Source: Ectocarpus siliculosus (Eukaryota > Sar > Phaeophyceae > Ectocarpales > Ectocarpaceae). From it: a stretch of DNA of 28,200 nt. The stretch covers positions 1,362,857 through 1,391,056 of the forward strand of contig FN649752.1 of assembly GCA_000310025.1 (NCBI GenBank), read 5' to 3'. Both the position numbers and the translations under genes were made by a program. Of this stretch, positions 9,015 to 21,900 are shown one piece after another; positions within the stretch are counted from its first letter, which is position 1, and each line of letters begins with the position of its first letter. The notes under the pieces were generated by a model. That model did not search any database and was not told the origin of the DNA. It saw nothing but the letters and a program-made list of their open reading frames with translations.

Positions 9015-12000
9015 TCACCTCGACGCACTTGGCTGTATTGCAACCCCGGCTCCTTGGTGTGACTGCTCCTGTTTTCGCTGCAGCAGCAACTGCTGCTGGT
9101 GCTGCTGCTGGTGCTGCTGCTGCCGCGAGGGCCAATTGTTGTACAACACGCAGAGGGCGGAGGCGCAACCGGCGGCCCCGATAATACCATCGTTAAGCTT
9201 ACGCCCGAGAAGCCGCTTGGGGAAGTCCATGCCGGTCACGTTGACGGCGCATGTTAGGTCCAGGGCTCCCTGTCAAAGCACAATAGGATTCATGCATACC
9301 GGTCGATTAGATATGGTGCGGTGTGGGGATGGTCGTGAAAATCGTGAGGAGCCATCGGAACTGTGTTGGTATTTCCGGGCAAGGCCTGCACACCGACGGC
9401 TTGCTGAGGTGACGGCTTACACACTGTAGACAGCCCAAAAGAACTGCATTCTCGAGGAACCACTCGAAACATGAGTGGTGGAATTCGGTCATGCACCGAC
9501 AAATACAAACAAAGTCTACCGAAACCGAACCCCAAAGTCGGAGACTCTTCGTAAGACAGGTGTTGGGTGTCGGAATTCGCAGTACAAAATGGGCTCGCGA
9601 TTGCGTTGTGTTGCCCCTCCCGTTCGTGCCCTGGGTTCGGTCCCGGCTACCCTGTCGTCTGTACACCAGCAGCAACATGCGGCGGAATTAGCAAAGCATC
9701 AAGAAAAAACTCGGGGCCGTCATGTCCTCACCTTGAGCACCATTAGCCACGACTTGAAGTGGTCCGCGTTCGCTCGTCTAAGGGCCTCTCGCAGCCCCGC
9801 CACATCTCCTTCTCCATCTCCCTCTCCGTCACGCTGCCGCTGCCGCTCCACCACACCGTAGCTTTCACCGTTACTATTCCCGTTGCCGTTACAGTGACCA
9901 CATCGGTCGGGCGGTGCTATTCGTTCGCTCACCGCGGCGGCATAGGCTGACAGCGCTTCTCGCCGCTTTTTCTCGGTCTGAAAAAGCAGAGAGGGCAGGA
10001 GTGCGGGGGGGGGGGGGGGTCTCATTTGTTTCTCGCCCAGTTAGTTGATCATTGACCACACACCTCTTCCACGAAGATGCACCGTTCCAACGCCAACTGC
10101 GGGGGGGGGAGACGGTAAGTGGTGATTTATGCACACTCGAGGGCACCTGCAACTGCTCTCAAGGACCGGACAGGTGGTCCGGAGGCGTTCAAAGACTGCC
10201 GAAAAAGGTTGAAAACGAAACCACAGGGAAATCGGATCCGAGGGAAGTACTCCCCCCGCTCCCCCCCCTCTCAAAGGCGCTATTAGCACAAAGAAAAGAC
10301 TTGTCTTCTTTCGACGTCTTCCGGGCGCATAATACGGTCGATACCGACCCACCTTTCTTAGAGAGTCGATGCCGAGCATGATGGCTAGGGCACTCGACAC
10401 GGACCATGATCGGGAGAATCCCCTCGTTGCTTTGGCCACGCCGAAGTTAACCTGTAAAGTTAACGGAAAGCGAGGCGGGCCGTCAAAGACGCTTCGATCG
10501 ACTTAGCTGCGAACAGGGCAGTCGGAACGACTGTAGCAAGCTTCTCTTTTCTCGCTCGCTGTTTTAATACTTTGTCTCTGTCTCTCTATCTGTCTCTGTC
10601 TCTGTCTCCTTCTCTGCCACTGTACGACGGATAGGCTACCGAAAAAAAAAATATATATATATGTGGTTCACCCGTCTCCCTCTTCGTCGCGCGACAGCGA
10701 CTTTGCCAATCACAACATCCAACCCAAGCAAAACGTGTGTAGCAACAAATCGCGACAAGCGCACTTTCAGTCTCAAATCAACGCGAAAACGATTCCATAC
10801 ACCACTGCCGCTATTGGTGACTTCTCTTATCGGCCGGGCACACACCGTCTCCGTGATGGTGAGGTAGTTGAGGTTGTCGAACGTCCAGAAGGCGCCCATA
10901 GCGAGGCACCGGACGGACATCAGGGTCTCGGCATACCCTAGGAAAGCCGTCCTCGAGCTGGCGCTGTTTCCACCGGCGGTGCGGAGAATTTGCCGCAGCT
11001 TTACCACCTCGTCCAATATCTGGTGCCGATGGTTCGGACGTCGCACGGCCGACACGCGGGGGGGAGGGGGGGTACTCATGTTTTGCATGCCTCACACGGG
11101 GGGATCATACTAATAGCGCTGGTTGCAAGAAGATGTAGCCCCCAGTCGCGAGAATGCGTTGCTGGCGAGTTGCCTAATGATGGCATGGTGTCTACGGGTG
11201 GCACATTCTTACAGTCTGAAGAGGCGGTACACTGCTTAGGGCTACATGGTAACTACCTGGAGAGATCCGCGTCAGTTCAGCGCAACAAAGGCAGTTCATT
11301 CGACACGCACACGATTCTCTTCCGGTGCACAAAAACGACGACGGAGTATACACGAACGGAAGTAGGGGGGCCTCAGTAGTGCTGGTTGAATAGGGACGGT
11401 GCCCGGTATAGTGTCGGTGTTGCGGCTGGCACAAAACGCACTATTGAGGGACCATCACTGCTGTACAGCTACGCCTTGAAGTGTTTGTGCACGCATGTGT
11501 AGGTCTGCGAGAGATCTGTCCACATAAGACGTGTGTCAGAGGCTGATGCCAAGACTGCTATCTGCGCTACATGTATGCCAGGAGATGCAGCATGTTGTAC
11601 CTCACGAAGCCGAAGCCGAGGGTTTGAGCCAACAGAGGAGAAGGGGGAGAAAGGACACAGGCTACCCTCTTAAAAAGGACGCCTAGATCGTGGCAGTATG
11701 TGCGACACCAGTGGTATCGCGTCATCTCTATGCTACGACTCGAGAAGCTCTCCGCGGGTGTACTCTGTAGAGTTGTTTCTCTTGCCTTGAGCATGCGGAA
11801 GGCCTTGCGCGATCGCTGGGTGGTCCTGTAGAGCTTGAAGACACGCTGGGACAAGTCCGGGTCCCTCGCCGACAACCACCACGCCAAGAAACGGGCCCCG
11901 TACTGCATCAACTGCGAATGACAAAACACGAAACGACAAGGGTTGGGTCATGGAACACTCTGAATGCCTTGTAGCAGTAGTTTGTCCTATTTAAACTAAT

Positions 12001-12745
12001 GCCCTTGGATAGAGATGTACTCGTTGTGCTTACGGAAGAAAAGACCAAAGGCGTCCATTAAGCCGAGCTGCTGCTGTCACTTGTAGAATGTAGGTGCCAT
12101 CCAGAAACAGACGCCGAGCCCGTGATGCGATGACTGATGTAGACAACATTATAATAATAGTAACTTCCAGTCGGACCTTCAGTGCAGATGCACATACAAT
12201 CACAGCGAAGACTGCCCGTTTGAGGTTGTACGCCCCGATCGAAGGGATGCGTTCAAGTCTTTACATGTAGTGAGTGGGTTATCATACATACGCTGTTAGG
12301 ACATTTTGTATCCGTGTCTCAGACAAAAATGCTTTTCTGAAAAGTAGTCACAACAGCAGAGACTGCCCGCGATGCCCCAATTATACCAGAAACTGTCTCT
12401 TGGTTGAAGCTCGTACAACGGCAGCACACAGCACGCACTCCCCAGGAAATACATACCAACAGACTGAAAAAGCCCTGTACGCGCACGGTTGAATCGCCGA
12501 CAGGATCTACCTCACGGCAGCGTGCATGGCCAGAGAATCGTCGCGGGGCACGTCGTTGCAGCGTGATGCTCACTGGAGGCCGCGCGTCTTTGACTGACCG
12601 AGTGTCCGGCCGAACTCACCTTGGTGAACTTGTCCCGGCCATCAAGCTTACGGAGAGTCGCCACAAAGCTCTCCAAGCTCACGGCCTCCTTCACCGCCAA
12701 CGCGTCATCGATCGGAATCATGGTCGGTGGCCCCGGCACCACCAT
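9015..12745 (-). CDS. PEX11: PEX11-family peroxisomal membrane protein
   Basis: PEX11 proteins elongate and divide peroxisomes from the peroxisomal membrane. Five exons on the minus strand (12745-12620, 11911-11786, 11019-10846, 9977-9732, 9269-9015) join entirely in phase 0 to give 308 residues. The N-terminal VATLRKLDGRDKFTK, then LMQYGARFLAWWL (residues 43-55) and RKAFRMLK are the family's first conserved region. LMSVRCLAMGAFWTFDNLNYL (exon 3, residues 85-142) is the central one. The C-terminal membrane segment LNDGIIGAAGCASALCVLYNNW (about 250-271) matches the usual end of the family. The start ATG at 12745 follows an in-frame stop. Intron 2 appears to use a GC donor (CTCAAG/GCAAGA) with a CAG acceptor. 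Two additions are unusual: a hydrophilic Gly/Asn/Asp/Gln-rich insert in exon 4 and a Gln/His-rich tail from about 274. The usual length is about 230-250. Confidence 0.88.
9079..9123 (-). repeat. CAG trinucleotide repeat coding Gln/His near the PEX11 C-terminus
   Basis: An interrupted CAG/CAC array on the minus strand encodes blocks of three Gln separated by His, followed by Leu and Gln. It lies after the last conserved membrane segment of the PEX11 protein and extends the tail beyond the family's normal end. Confidence 0.85.
10571..10618. repeat. TCTG/TC microsatellite in PEX11 intron 3
   Basis: A plus-strand run of TCTG and TCTC units about 48 bp long lies in the intron between PEX11 exons 3 and 4. 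A short AT alternation follows at about 10650-10662. Confidence 0.85.
11058..11094 (+). repeat. Short dispersed block, G-rich run followed by CTCATGTTTTGCAT
   Basis: A GGGGGAGGGG-type run followed by CTCATGTTTTGCAT and CCT lies in PEX11 intron 2, just upstream of exon 3 on the gene strand. A matching block lies at about 21850-21886 in intron 5 of the Ycf49 fusion gene. The element is too short to classify. Confidence 0.5.
12212..12281 (+). repeat. Partial copy of repeat family D in PEX11 intron 1
   Basis: The ordered blocks CTGCCCGTTTGAGG, TCGAAGGGATGCGTTCAAGTC and AGTGAGTGGG match the extra segment of the second intron repeat at about 4466-4530 in the zinc-finger gene. The identity is moderate. 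Confidence 0.55.
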
Positions 12746-12967
12746 CTTCGTGCAGTCACAGCAGTCGTTGTCCCAGGGAGCAAGCGACCAAGGCGTTCGA
12801 GATGGGGCAGTGAGGTAAAGCGGCGGAAATTATCGCACCCGACAGCGCCAACGCCTCGTCTCATTTGTTACCCGATACGCCCCAACCATCCCCCCCCTCC
12901 CCACGCTCGAAATCTCGAAATGCTTGAAATTGCGAAACATACCGGCCATCTTCCCACACTCGACACG
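12746..12967. promoter_or_regulatory. Probable shared divergent promoter of PEX11 and the DUF3593-Ycf49 gene
   Basis: About 222 bp separate the PEX11 start (12745, minus) from the preferred start of the plus-strand gene (12968). If the alternative ATG at 13210 is used, the gap is 464 bp. The interval includes a C-rich stretch near 12890-12900 and a GAAATCTCGAAATGCTTGAAA-like A/T-richer segment near the plus start. No clear TATA element is seen. The function is inferred from position. Confidence 0.45.
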
Positions 12968-15900
12968 ATGCGATTGGAACCGCTGTGCTGTGAGTACGAG
13001 CTGAAGAGCGGTGGTGCTGTTGTAGAGCCTTTTGTCTCCTTGCACATGGAAGCATGCCTCAGTGCATGAGATAGCTGTACATGTGCGTAGCTCACATCGG
13101 GAACAGGACATGCGTCAACCTACATGCTGCATCAGATGCGTACAAATAAACAGACAGTCCCGTGCCATCCCGCTCCCGCCCCGCCTTGTCGCGTGCCTCG
13201 AACCTGGCCATGGCCCTGGACCGAATCTCAGATTTGTCTGCCCTAGCGGTGCTTCTCCCGCACCAGAGCTCCGCGTTCACCCCACGCAGCCTCTCCCGAG
13301 CAGCTCGAACAACCCCCTCAGGCACGTGCCCCCGTCAACAGCAGCACCTATGTAGCCGGCGGCACGGGGCGGCGGCGGCGGCACCTGCAGGCCTTTTCGA
13401 CCGGGGGGGTGCCTCGAGAGCGCTAGGGGGCGTGGCAGGGTCGAGGCGCAGGAGACGGCAGCATCGAGGGTCTTCGAAGCTGCACATGCTTGACCCGGGT
13501 ACGGCGGTGGCGGCGCTATCCACCGCTGTGGCGGCCGGCGGCGGGGGGGCCGATGGCGCTGTCTCCGCTTGGTCGGTCACGTCCATCACCAGCGACTTCG
13601 CCGCGGAGCTGTTCCAGGCGTCGCTGTTCCCGTACCTGGCGTTCCTGTGGCTCTTGAGCAGGAAGGAGACCAAGACGCCCGAAGGGGGCACGTTTGGGTT
13701 CGCCTTCCTCCTCGTCTTTGTCGTTGCCACCATCCCGGCCGGAATCTACGGTAAGCATTGCGCTCTTTCGCTTTTTGTGTTCGTCCCGCCACACTCTGCA
13801 GCGCGCTACACACCGAAATGTTTGTGGTTTATGGTTGACGTGTCAGGCGGTGCACGTAATTTTGGCGTGGGGGTCTTGGGGCATGGGTAGTGAAAGCGAC
13901 AGCCTCCATAAAATAAGGAAAAATAGAATGGGCCCAGCCGGGGGAAAGTAGCCACGTCTGAGCCTGTTATCGCTCCACAGCAGAGAACGAAGCTTTTGGC
14001 GACGGCAGACCACGCTTTGTAGCACTTTGTACGTGCTGCTTCGAAAATTTGCGGTCATTCCAGGCACGCGTGTTGGGAAACGAGATGATTTGTGCGCCAC
14101 CGTCTTCTTGCTGCCGGAGAACATTCTGGAGAGCAGCAGTAACCCCGCGATGCACGTGTAAACGGCCGAGTTTGGTTCCGGTTCAGAAACCGTTTCGACC
14201 CCCCGCCATTCCATCTTCGAAACGGTACAGCAGTAGATGAATTTTTCAACGGCGAGCGTTGGGAGTTGGGAGAGTCATGCAACCGGGCGGGTCCGGCACG
14301 CTGTTCATGCGGCGGCGTATCTCGTCGTCTCCCCGTGTTTCCGACCTCTGCTTCCACCTCGCTCCTCCTCGTCGTCCTTCATCTTGCCCTCCAAAACCGG
14401 GCCGCCATGCTGCTGCTGCTGATGCTGCTGCGCGTGGCTTCATCCGACCTTAGCCAAGACGGAGTACAACGAGATCCTGGCCAACGTGGACTACCTTCAC
14501 GGCATCGCGGAGTCGTTCCTAACCCTCACCAACCTTTTCATCGTCTCGGCCTTCCGTAAGGCGGTCGTCGGCAAACAGCCGGCCGCGGGCGGTGAGTGAG
14601 CGGCAGCAGTAGGCGCAGCAGGACCAGCAACATGGGGTTTGAACATCTACGTAGTGCGAGAGCAATATATCAGCTGCAAGTACGCATTGTCATAGCAACT
14701 CGACGAGTATCGTCGCGTTGCCTGTCTGAAGCTTAAAGCTTTCCAGTTTTTTGGCGGTTGATAAAGTCGAGGGCGCACACCGCGACACGCTCGCCCACCG
14801 AGAACGACAAAGAGTTCTGTACACAGAGTAGATGACATAACATATCACACCCACCCCCTGAACAGTTTTTAACTTTCAAAGCTCGATTACTCCACAGCAG
14901 AAAGCGTGGCCGGGCGGCGTTGGCACCGATAGCTTTCCGAAACAAACCTATCGTTTGACATCCTCGTCGTCGTGGACTAACATTATTTGCTGTGAATATT
15001 GATGATGCGATACATTATGTCACGTACTGCCGGTACATGCCATGCATAAGAACAAGGAGCACCCTCCACTTCAGTAAGTAATTGAAACCTCTCATTACCC
15101 ATCCATGAAGAAGTCGTTTTATACACTAATACTTCATAAGTGCTGCAAAAACTATCCATGGACGAACCCAGCAGTTCCGTTGTTGTTGTCTTCACCATTA
15201 ATTACAAAACCGTTCGTTCTGTTCTCTCTACCCAGTACCTTCTTCGTCTGTCCGTACTACTATGTATGATAGTCTGACACTTGACGCGGTCGATTCCCGC
15301 CGTGGTCACAGGCTAACTTACCCAAAAAGTTACACGAAAATAAAATTGACCCTAAGAAGGGTCCGCAAGTCAACGACAGATTATTAGTCTAGGACCCTCC
15401 GCTCGCTTCAACACGCTATGCGAGGTAGCAGCCATAGACTGGACAACGTAACAATAAAAAGCAAAACAATATTAGAGGCGACGTCACGCGCACCCGAAAA
15501 AACCGTCAGTCTTCAACCGCCACTTCTCACTACGCCCCATCCATGCTTTCAAGAATGCCGCCAATGATCTCGTTGATCTGTTTCTTTCGTTTACATGCAT
15601 GTAGCACGCACGTCACACCCAAATGAAAAGGAGACCACACCCAGAACTCGCTCTTCCTCACGCTGGGAATGAATCCGGGACTTAATGAATGCGGACGCCA
15701 GAGGAGATGCACTTTTCACTTTAGGTTATCTCTCCGGAACGAGAGAGCCGGAGGAGAGAGGGGGGGAAAAGCAGAGGCGTAGTAAGCGTTCCCCGTTATG
15801 GACATATCGTAAGAGTCATATTGTGGTGGTGGCAGGAACCTCTCTCCGCACGATCAGGTTAGAAGGCCATCAGTCCCCGGGACTCTTCTGTTGCACCCAC

Positions 15901-18900
15901 CCGTGGACGCAGCAGTAGTAGTAGCGCATGTCCTTTAGTAGACCAATACTACTGCTGAAAATATTGGAGACCACGAATCATAGGGACAGGTGGGTTGTGG
16001 GTGGGCGGGGGACCCTAAGAAACAGTCAGACTCAGCCAGTGCACATCCTCACAGTGTATTGTATTGAAAGCAGGAACGAAGGGCGATAACAAAAGAGAGA
16101 CCGCCAGCGACAGGAAACAAAGAAGTAGAGGAGAGCAGAGCTAAGAAACAGGTGAAGAAACAAGGCCCCCTTGCCGCTCTGACCCACCGGAAGCTTTCCA
16201 TGTACCGCAGCAAATATCAGGGGCAGCACCCACTACCTCACAACATGCAGTACCCGGGTACACGGACTGGTACGTAGTGGAAGTTTAGTCTCTTTCTCCG
16301 GCAAGAACAATTAACACCCGGGCGAACTTGAACTTGTTGTAGTCACAAGAAATAGGGTCATGACGACGTACTTCATTCTGCTTGCCGTGGGAGATGCGCA
16401 TCGTTACGCGAGGAAGGCGTTGACTCCTCGCACAGAATATTATGCTGCCGTAGACCTTATCCCTCAAGCTCAACCACAGCTGTACCCGAATATGGTAGCA
16501 TCATATCCAGCTGTAGAAGAATCGAAAAAAAATCTGTTTTCTTGGTGGCGAAGCGGGCCCTCTTTTTTGTGACTCTCCAACTGCTGTTCGTGAATGGCGA
16601 CGACATGGCGACACAGACAGACAAAATCTAGGGTTTGACGTCGGTCTTATCCGCCGCAGGAGGTGGAAGCTACTCAAAGTCGGGGAGGGGTCGTGATTCG
16701 CAATTCCCTACGGAACCGTACTTGAGGCGCCATGAGATTTATTTGCACTGCTGTAGCCGAGGTTTTTAAATAGTCGGCAGGGAAACACAAAAATAAAATC
16801 TTCGGCGGACCGGGCCCTCTTTCTTTCAACTGGCCAACTGTTGTTTGGATGGCGAGACAATTTCCGGTCTTCTTGTCCGTCACAGGAAGCCGAAGCTGAT
16901 ACTCAAACTGGGGGAGGGGTCATTGGTTGCGATTCCCTCCCGAACCATACTCGCTCGGGGCACCACGTCATGGACATGACAAGAAAAACACCCCCCCAAC
17001 GAAAACTGCTGAAATTCATGGATGGGTGGGTGAGTGGGGAACCCCAAAACAATGATACAGTCGCGGTTCGCGTTGTTCTGGGGCCCTACCGGCGAAAAAA
17101 GACACCGTCGCCGCTCTGAACCGCTGGAAGCTGTCACACAGCACTGCATGTGCGGCGAACCGTAGGGGCCATGCGCATTGCTTGACGGCAAGAGGCGGCG
17201 CCCATCGCCTCACATGCAGCAGCCAGGTACACGGGTAGCCTCCTACTCAGCAAGATGCAAAACGATTGCCGTTGACGTTCGACGTTATAGGGACCCTAAC
17301 GGCGAAAATGCAACAGAGAGAGAGAGAGAGGTAGACTAAAGGAAGAGAGACTCGAGAAGACAAGGCATGAACTCTCGAGAAGACACTCACTCTCATCCAT
17401 CTGGCCCACCGCAGGCTTGAACACGTGTAACGAACGGCGACATCCGATGTGCGCTCAGCAACAATAAACACGACCAAAGAAAAATAGTCGTCGTTTCCGA
17501 ACTGCTGTGGAGATAGTGTAAGTTGGTGGAGACTTTCTTTCTTTTCTGGTATGAAGTGGCAACAAAGAAGAACACGACTATCTGTGTAGACTAGAAGCAC
17601 GACGAAAGAAACTATCATCTCAATGCGCTTGCCGTCGCGATAGATGCGCACCGCTACCGCTATACGAACGAGCAGACTGTTGTCAAACCTGACTACGATA
17701 ACCGTACGACCAACCGCATGTATGTGTACATGCGATGGTGGTCACTCAAGAACAAACGCAAAAAAAAAAAAAATGTGGCGCGCAGCACGAAGGACCCTAT
17801 TTCGCTGTTCAACCGGCCGTTTCCATGGCGAAACAGGCAAGGAACAGTCGAGGCCGACTCTTGCCGGCTACAGGAGGTGGAAGCTGCTCAAACTCGTGGA
17901 CGGCTCATGATTTGCGATTCCACACCGAACCATACTCGAGGCGCCACGAGATTTGCACTGTAGCTCGAGATCAGCATTTTAGACCGGGTCGGGCAATGGG
18001 TGGGGCATACGAATGAAAACTTCCACGGATATTGAACGATGAGACTGAAGCTAAAGATTGTCAACAAGGGTAGCAGCACCAACAACAGCATCGGAGGTAT
18101 CAACACGTACTATACGCAGCGTTGTAGTGCGAGAACAATGACCGCTGCAAATTTGAACCGCCAGCAACGGTAGGAGCGTCGGCAACAAACCTCGGGGGAT
18201 ATCGACACAAGTAGATGGCAGCACCGAGAGCAGGAGGTAGTTGTTTTTTACATCGTAGAGGCCCAGTTTGAGGAGACACGCGCGCCCATCTTTCGCTGGC
18301 CTACCATGGACAATAGAGGGTTCAAGCGTCCTGCATGCTGTGGTGTCTGCCCTCGATCTTAGCGCGGCAGTTCGGACGCAAGCTTATCATTTCCATCGAA
18401 CGTTCCCGCATGGTTCATTTGGCTGTCGGTGTTGTCGGAGGCGTAGTAGGAGGTTTGGCCAAACGGCTTCGTGTGTAGGGTACACCATTACGTCAGTTGC
18501 GGGGCCCCCTCGACATGCCGACTGCGTAGGACACGATGCGCGAAGTGAAGATATATACGGTTTAACACGTTGAAGAGAGTGCCCTACAATAGATGTTGGG
18601 TTTGCCTCTTCAACGAGAAGATTTTGTTTTTTTCTCCAGCAGGTGGACGACGCGTGTTTAATTAAAGACCCCGAGTCACCTACGGAAAGGAAAACAGTTA
18701 TCGTACCTCCCCTCCCCCCCCCCCCGTGCTCCCGCCTTTGCCCAAACTGTGCCGGTTTGAAGGAGCTGGAAGTACCGCGTTGAGGAGCAGCACGGCGGCG
18801 GCGGCAGTAGCAGCCCTCGCAGCAGCACCGATGGTGAGCGTTAGCGTTCACTCAAGGACGTCGTCTTTCAAGGAGGTTCAGTGGGGTACATGGCGCTATG

Positions 18901-21900
18901 TAGAGGTGCACTCGGTCGAGGCATGCTCCATGTAGTGCTTGGCTGGGTGCTCGGTTGATGCACGGTTACGAGGGCAACGGGAGCTTGGCTTGATGGCCTG
19001 GTCAATGACCCTCTTGTCACGAGGGGGGTGGTTGGTGGATGCATGCTTTTGGAATCAGAGGGCGTTCGACTGTGTGTGCGTTCGTCCCATCTATTCTGGC
19101 GCCGGTTTTGAGGCCTTTCGGCGTAAATACCATACCTGGCGCATCAGCCGAGGGCACACAAGAGCAAAGTCACGCAGGAGTTCTGTGTTGACTAAAGGTT
19201 TATTAGTATCGAAGGTGCACCAGTCTTGTCACTGCTGGTGTTGTTCCCTGGCTGTTTGGGCACGTCTTTTCGTCGTTGCTTGGCTACAGCTGTAGTAACA
19301 CCTTTTTGTTTTGCTCATTTTTGTGGGTGATCGTGTCAATGTCCAGGTTTCTAAAACAACGTCTTCCTCCGCAATACTCTCCATAGGAGGTACATGGTAT
19401 GGTATCTCGCTTTTTTCCCCGCTTCTCTCCCTCCCATGACTCCGAAGTGATACCGATAGGATGGATAGGCTAGAAAAAGACATTTTTGAGCCACCATTGG
19501 CAAAGTAGGAAGGAACGATTGGCCATTGGTGATCGGTCCTGTGGGAACAATGCTCCGTCCAGCCTGGCTTGCGCGTGTTGTCGGTTGATGTTGTTGGCAT
19601 TGCCGGGAAAGTTGTCACGGACGGACGGCCACGCCTTGCGTGCTGCCTGCCTGAACATGCTTGGTACGTATCCCACAAACCAGCATAAACATACGTGCCT
19701 GCAGTGCCTGCCTCTGCTTGACACAACCACCGCACACACATAGACATGCGTGCTGTCGCTTGGATTGGCAGTGTGCACACATATACCCGCCTTTACCTGA
19801 TGCCTTTGCTTGAAATGCCAGAGTACGTATGTACTACATGCACATGCTTGTTGATATACCGGCGTACTAGTGGATACATACGTTTACCACGTTGGTCTTG
19901 GTGCGTCTGCAGATGCTCGCCGCGGCGCACACGGAACCGGGGAACGCCCTGTCTTTCCCGACGTGGATGGTGCACGTGTCGAGCTTGATCGAGTGGCTCG
20001 CTGCCATGACCTACGTTTGGAGGTGATATGATTACCATACCCCAGTAACACACCGCACGCAAGACATCCTGTCTGCGGCGAAGATCGTCTTAGAATTGCT
20101 TAAACCCATGGCGCTCACTGCGGTAGCTTTTAAGAGCAACACCGCGTTGTGCTATAATACCCGTTTAGCAAACGTCATACAATGATAGATTCACAAGCTC
20201 ATTTTTTGGTACAGCTATAGCCCTGTATTTTTGTCTTTTAGCCTTGTCTTGTAGGAGCGATCAGGGAGTAAATAGTGTGATTTGGCTACGGCGAATTAGT
20301 GGACACGAAAAATCGATTGTTTCCCTCCTTTTGAAATCATGTCCTCCATTGCGCGAACCCCTTTCCACCCACCCCCGCCAGGTGGACTTGTAGCAATGCG
20401 GTGGTCTTTAAGCATGCTTAGTTTGGAGCACGTTGAACACTATCGTGGTGTGGTGGCGCGATTCAAAGCACACCATGATGTCTTCCATGACATGGAGCAC
20501 ATTTGGCGTTTTGGACCCCTCCGCCCGCCCCCACCTGCGACCGCCTTCCATGCCATCTCTTCGTCGCGAGAAAATCAGGTTCGCGGACGTGTCCGGCCTT
20601 AAGGAGTGGAAGGGGTTAACGTGGGGCATGCTGCCCCTACACACGAGCGGTCTGATCGCTTGCACGTACCACATCTTCTACAACGCCCCCGAGCTTATCT
20701 CGCTTGTGGCGATGCAGGTGCGACCCCCCCCCCCCCCCACACTGGCCATTCATGGTTTCTGGCATGTACGGTGCCGCCACAATGGCGTTCAAGTACTGCA
20801 GTAGATGCTGTCGGGTCTTTGGCGCCGACGCCACTTGATTTGACTTCAGCGGGGATTCCGTGGGGGGTTGACTGCGATTATTTCATTGGTCCAATTCTAC
20901 AGTCCAATAGACCCCCGTCACCGCCGCGCAGCATCTGTTAGGCACGGCTCGCCGTGGCCCTTCTTGGTAAACTTATTGATCAGTTTTCAGGAATCGTGTT
21001 GGAGGACAAGTGGAGTTCTGCCCATCATCGCAGTGACACGGTCGCGACTTTATTTTTTTTATTGTCGCTCAAGGACTGGGGTTTGGCTTCGGGTTGAGGT
21101 CGGGGTGGTTCGGCGAGCGCACCGAGAGACCCAGCCGCCTGCACCCCAGCGATGGGGCGCGGGACCGCACACCCCCTCGGCTGCTGAATAGCCGCCGGCA
21201 GGAACAGTTCCGTTCTTCGCCTGAGTTAAGTGCCGTTCAGCGCGCGTGGCACACAGACGTGCTCGGTATGAGCGAGCAGGTATGTATGTATGTATGAACG
21301 TGCTCCGGGCCGCTGTCTTCGTTGCGTACGGACGTCACCCGCCTGCAAAGCAGCAGTCTCTAATTTGAACGGCATCGACCCGACTCGAAAATCAGGCGGG
21401 GCTGACGTGCTTCGGGAACGCTACGATGGCGTTCGCTACGTGGAGAGTCTGGCAGGCGGGGAAGCAGGAGTGGAGGGGAGACGAGGTGGAGGAGGCGGAA
21501 GCGGCGGCGGCGGCGGCGGCGGCGGCCAGCGAGGGGTGAGGAAGCAGGGCTAAATAGTGCGACGCCTCCCTTTGACGTTGTCGGACCGGCCTTCGTGGGC
21601 AGTTGTCGGACCGCCTTCGCGAGAAATTAAGTTTATGAGGAACAAGAGCAGGGAGGGGGGTACGCAGACCCTATCCCTTACCCTAAACCCTAACCCAGCT
21701 TCCCCGATTGCATCCTTTATCCGATGTGTGTAATAAATCGAAAAATTCTGCCAAGGCCACTGATTTTGTCCCCATGCGAGTGTTGCGCGATTCTGTGTGT
21801 CGTCTAGGTGTTAGCAGTAGTGGTGTGAAGTCTTCAGGAAGTAAATAGCCAGGGGGGAGGGCGTGCTCATGTTTTGCATACCTTAGCGGTTAGGCCTTCG

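Larger units (their letters stand above)
14592..18762 (+). other. 4.2-kb intron of the Ycf49 fusion gene, filled with degenerate repeats
   Basis: The predicted intron starts with GTGAGT and ends with a C/T-rich tract and GAAG/GAGC. It contains a family A copy (14826-14960), several family B copies (16547-18030) and related direct repeats near 15990-16275 and 17020-17245. I saw no conserved protein segment in it. If the two flanking domains are separate genes, this stretch would instead be intergenic. Confidence 0.6.

Noticed and set aside
13335-13733. Antisense 132-codon frame opposite DUF3593 exon
   Set aside because: It is a mirror of the GC-rich coding strand. The plus frame carries the conserved domain.
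15270-15310. TCGATTCCCGCC resembling a tRNA T-arm
   Set aside because: No A box, acceptor stem or anticodon arm could be found upstream at the right distance.
21290-21553. Plus-strand frame with poly-glycine from the GGC run
   Set aside because: It is the wrong frame. The Ycf49 segment GLTCFGNATMAFATW fixes the frame in which the run encodes alanine.
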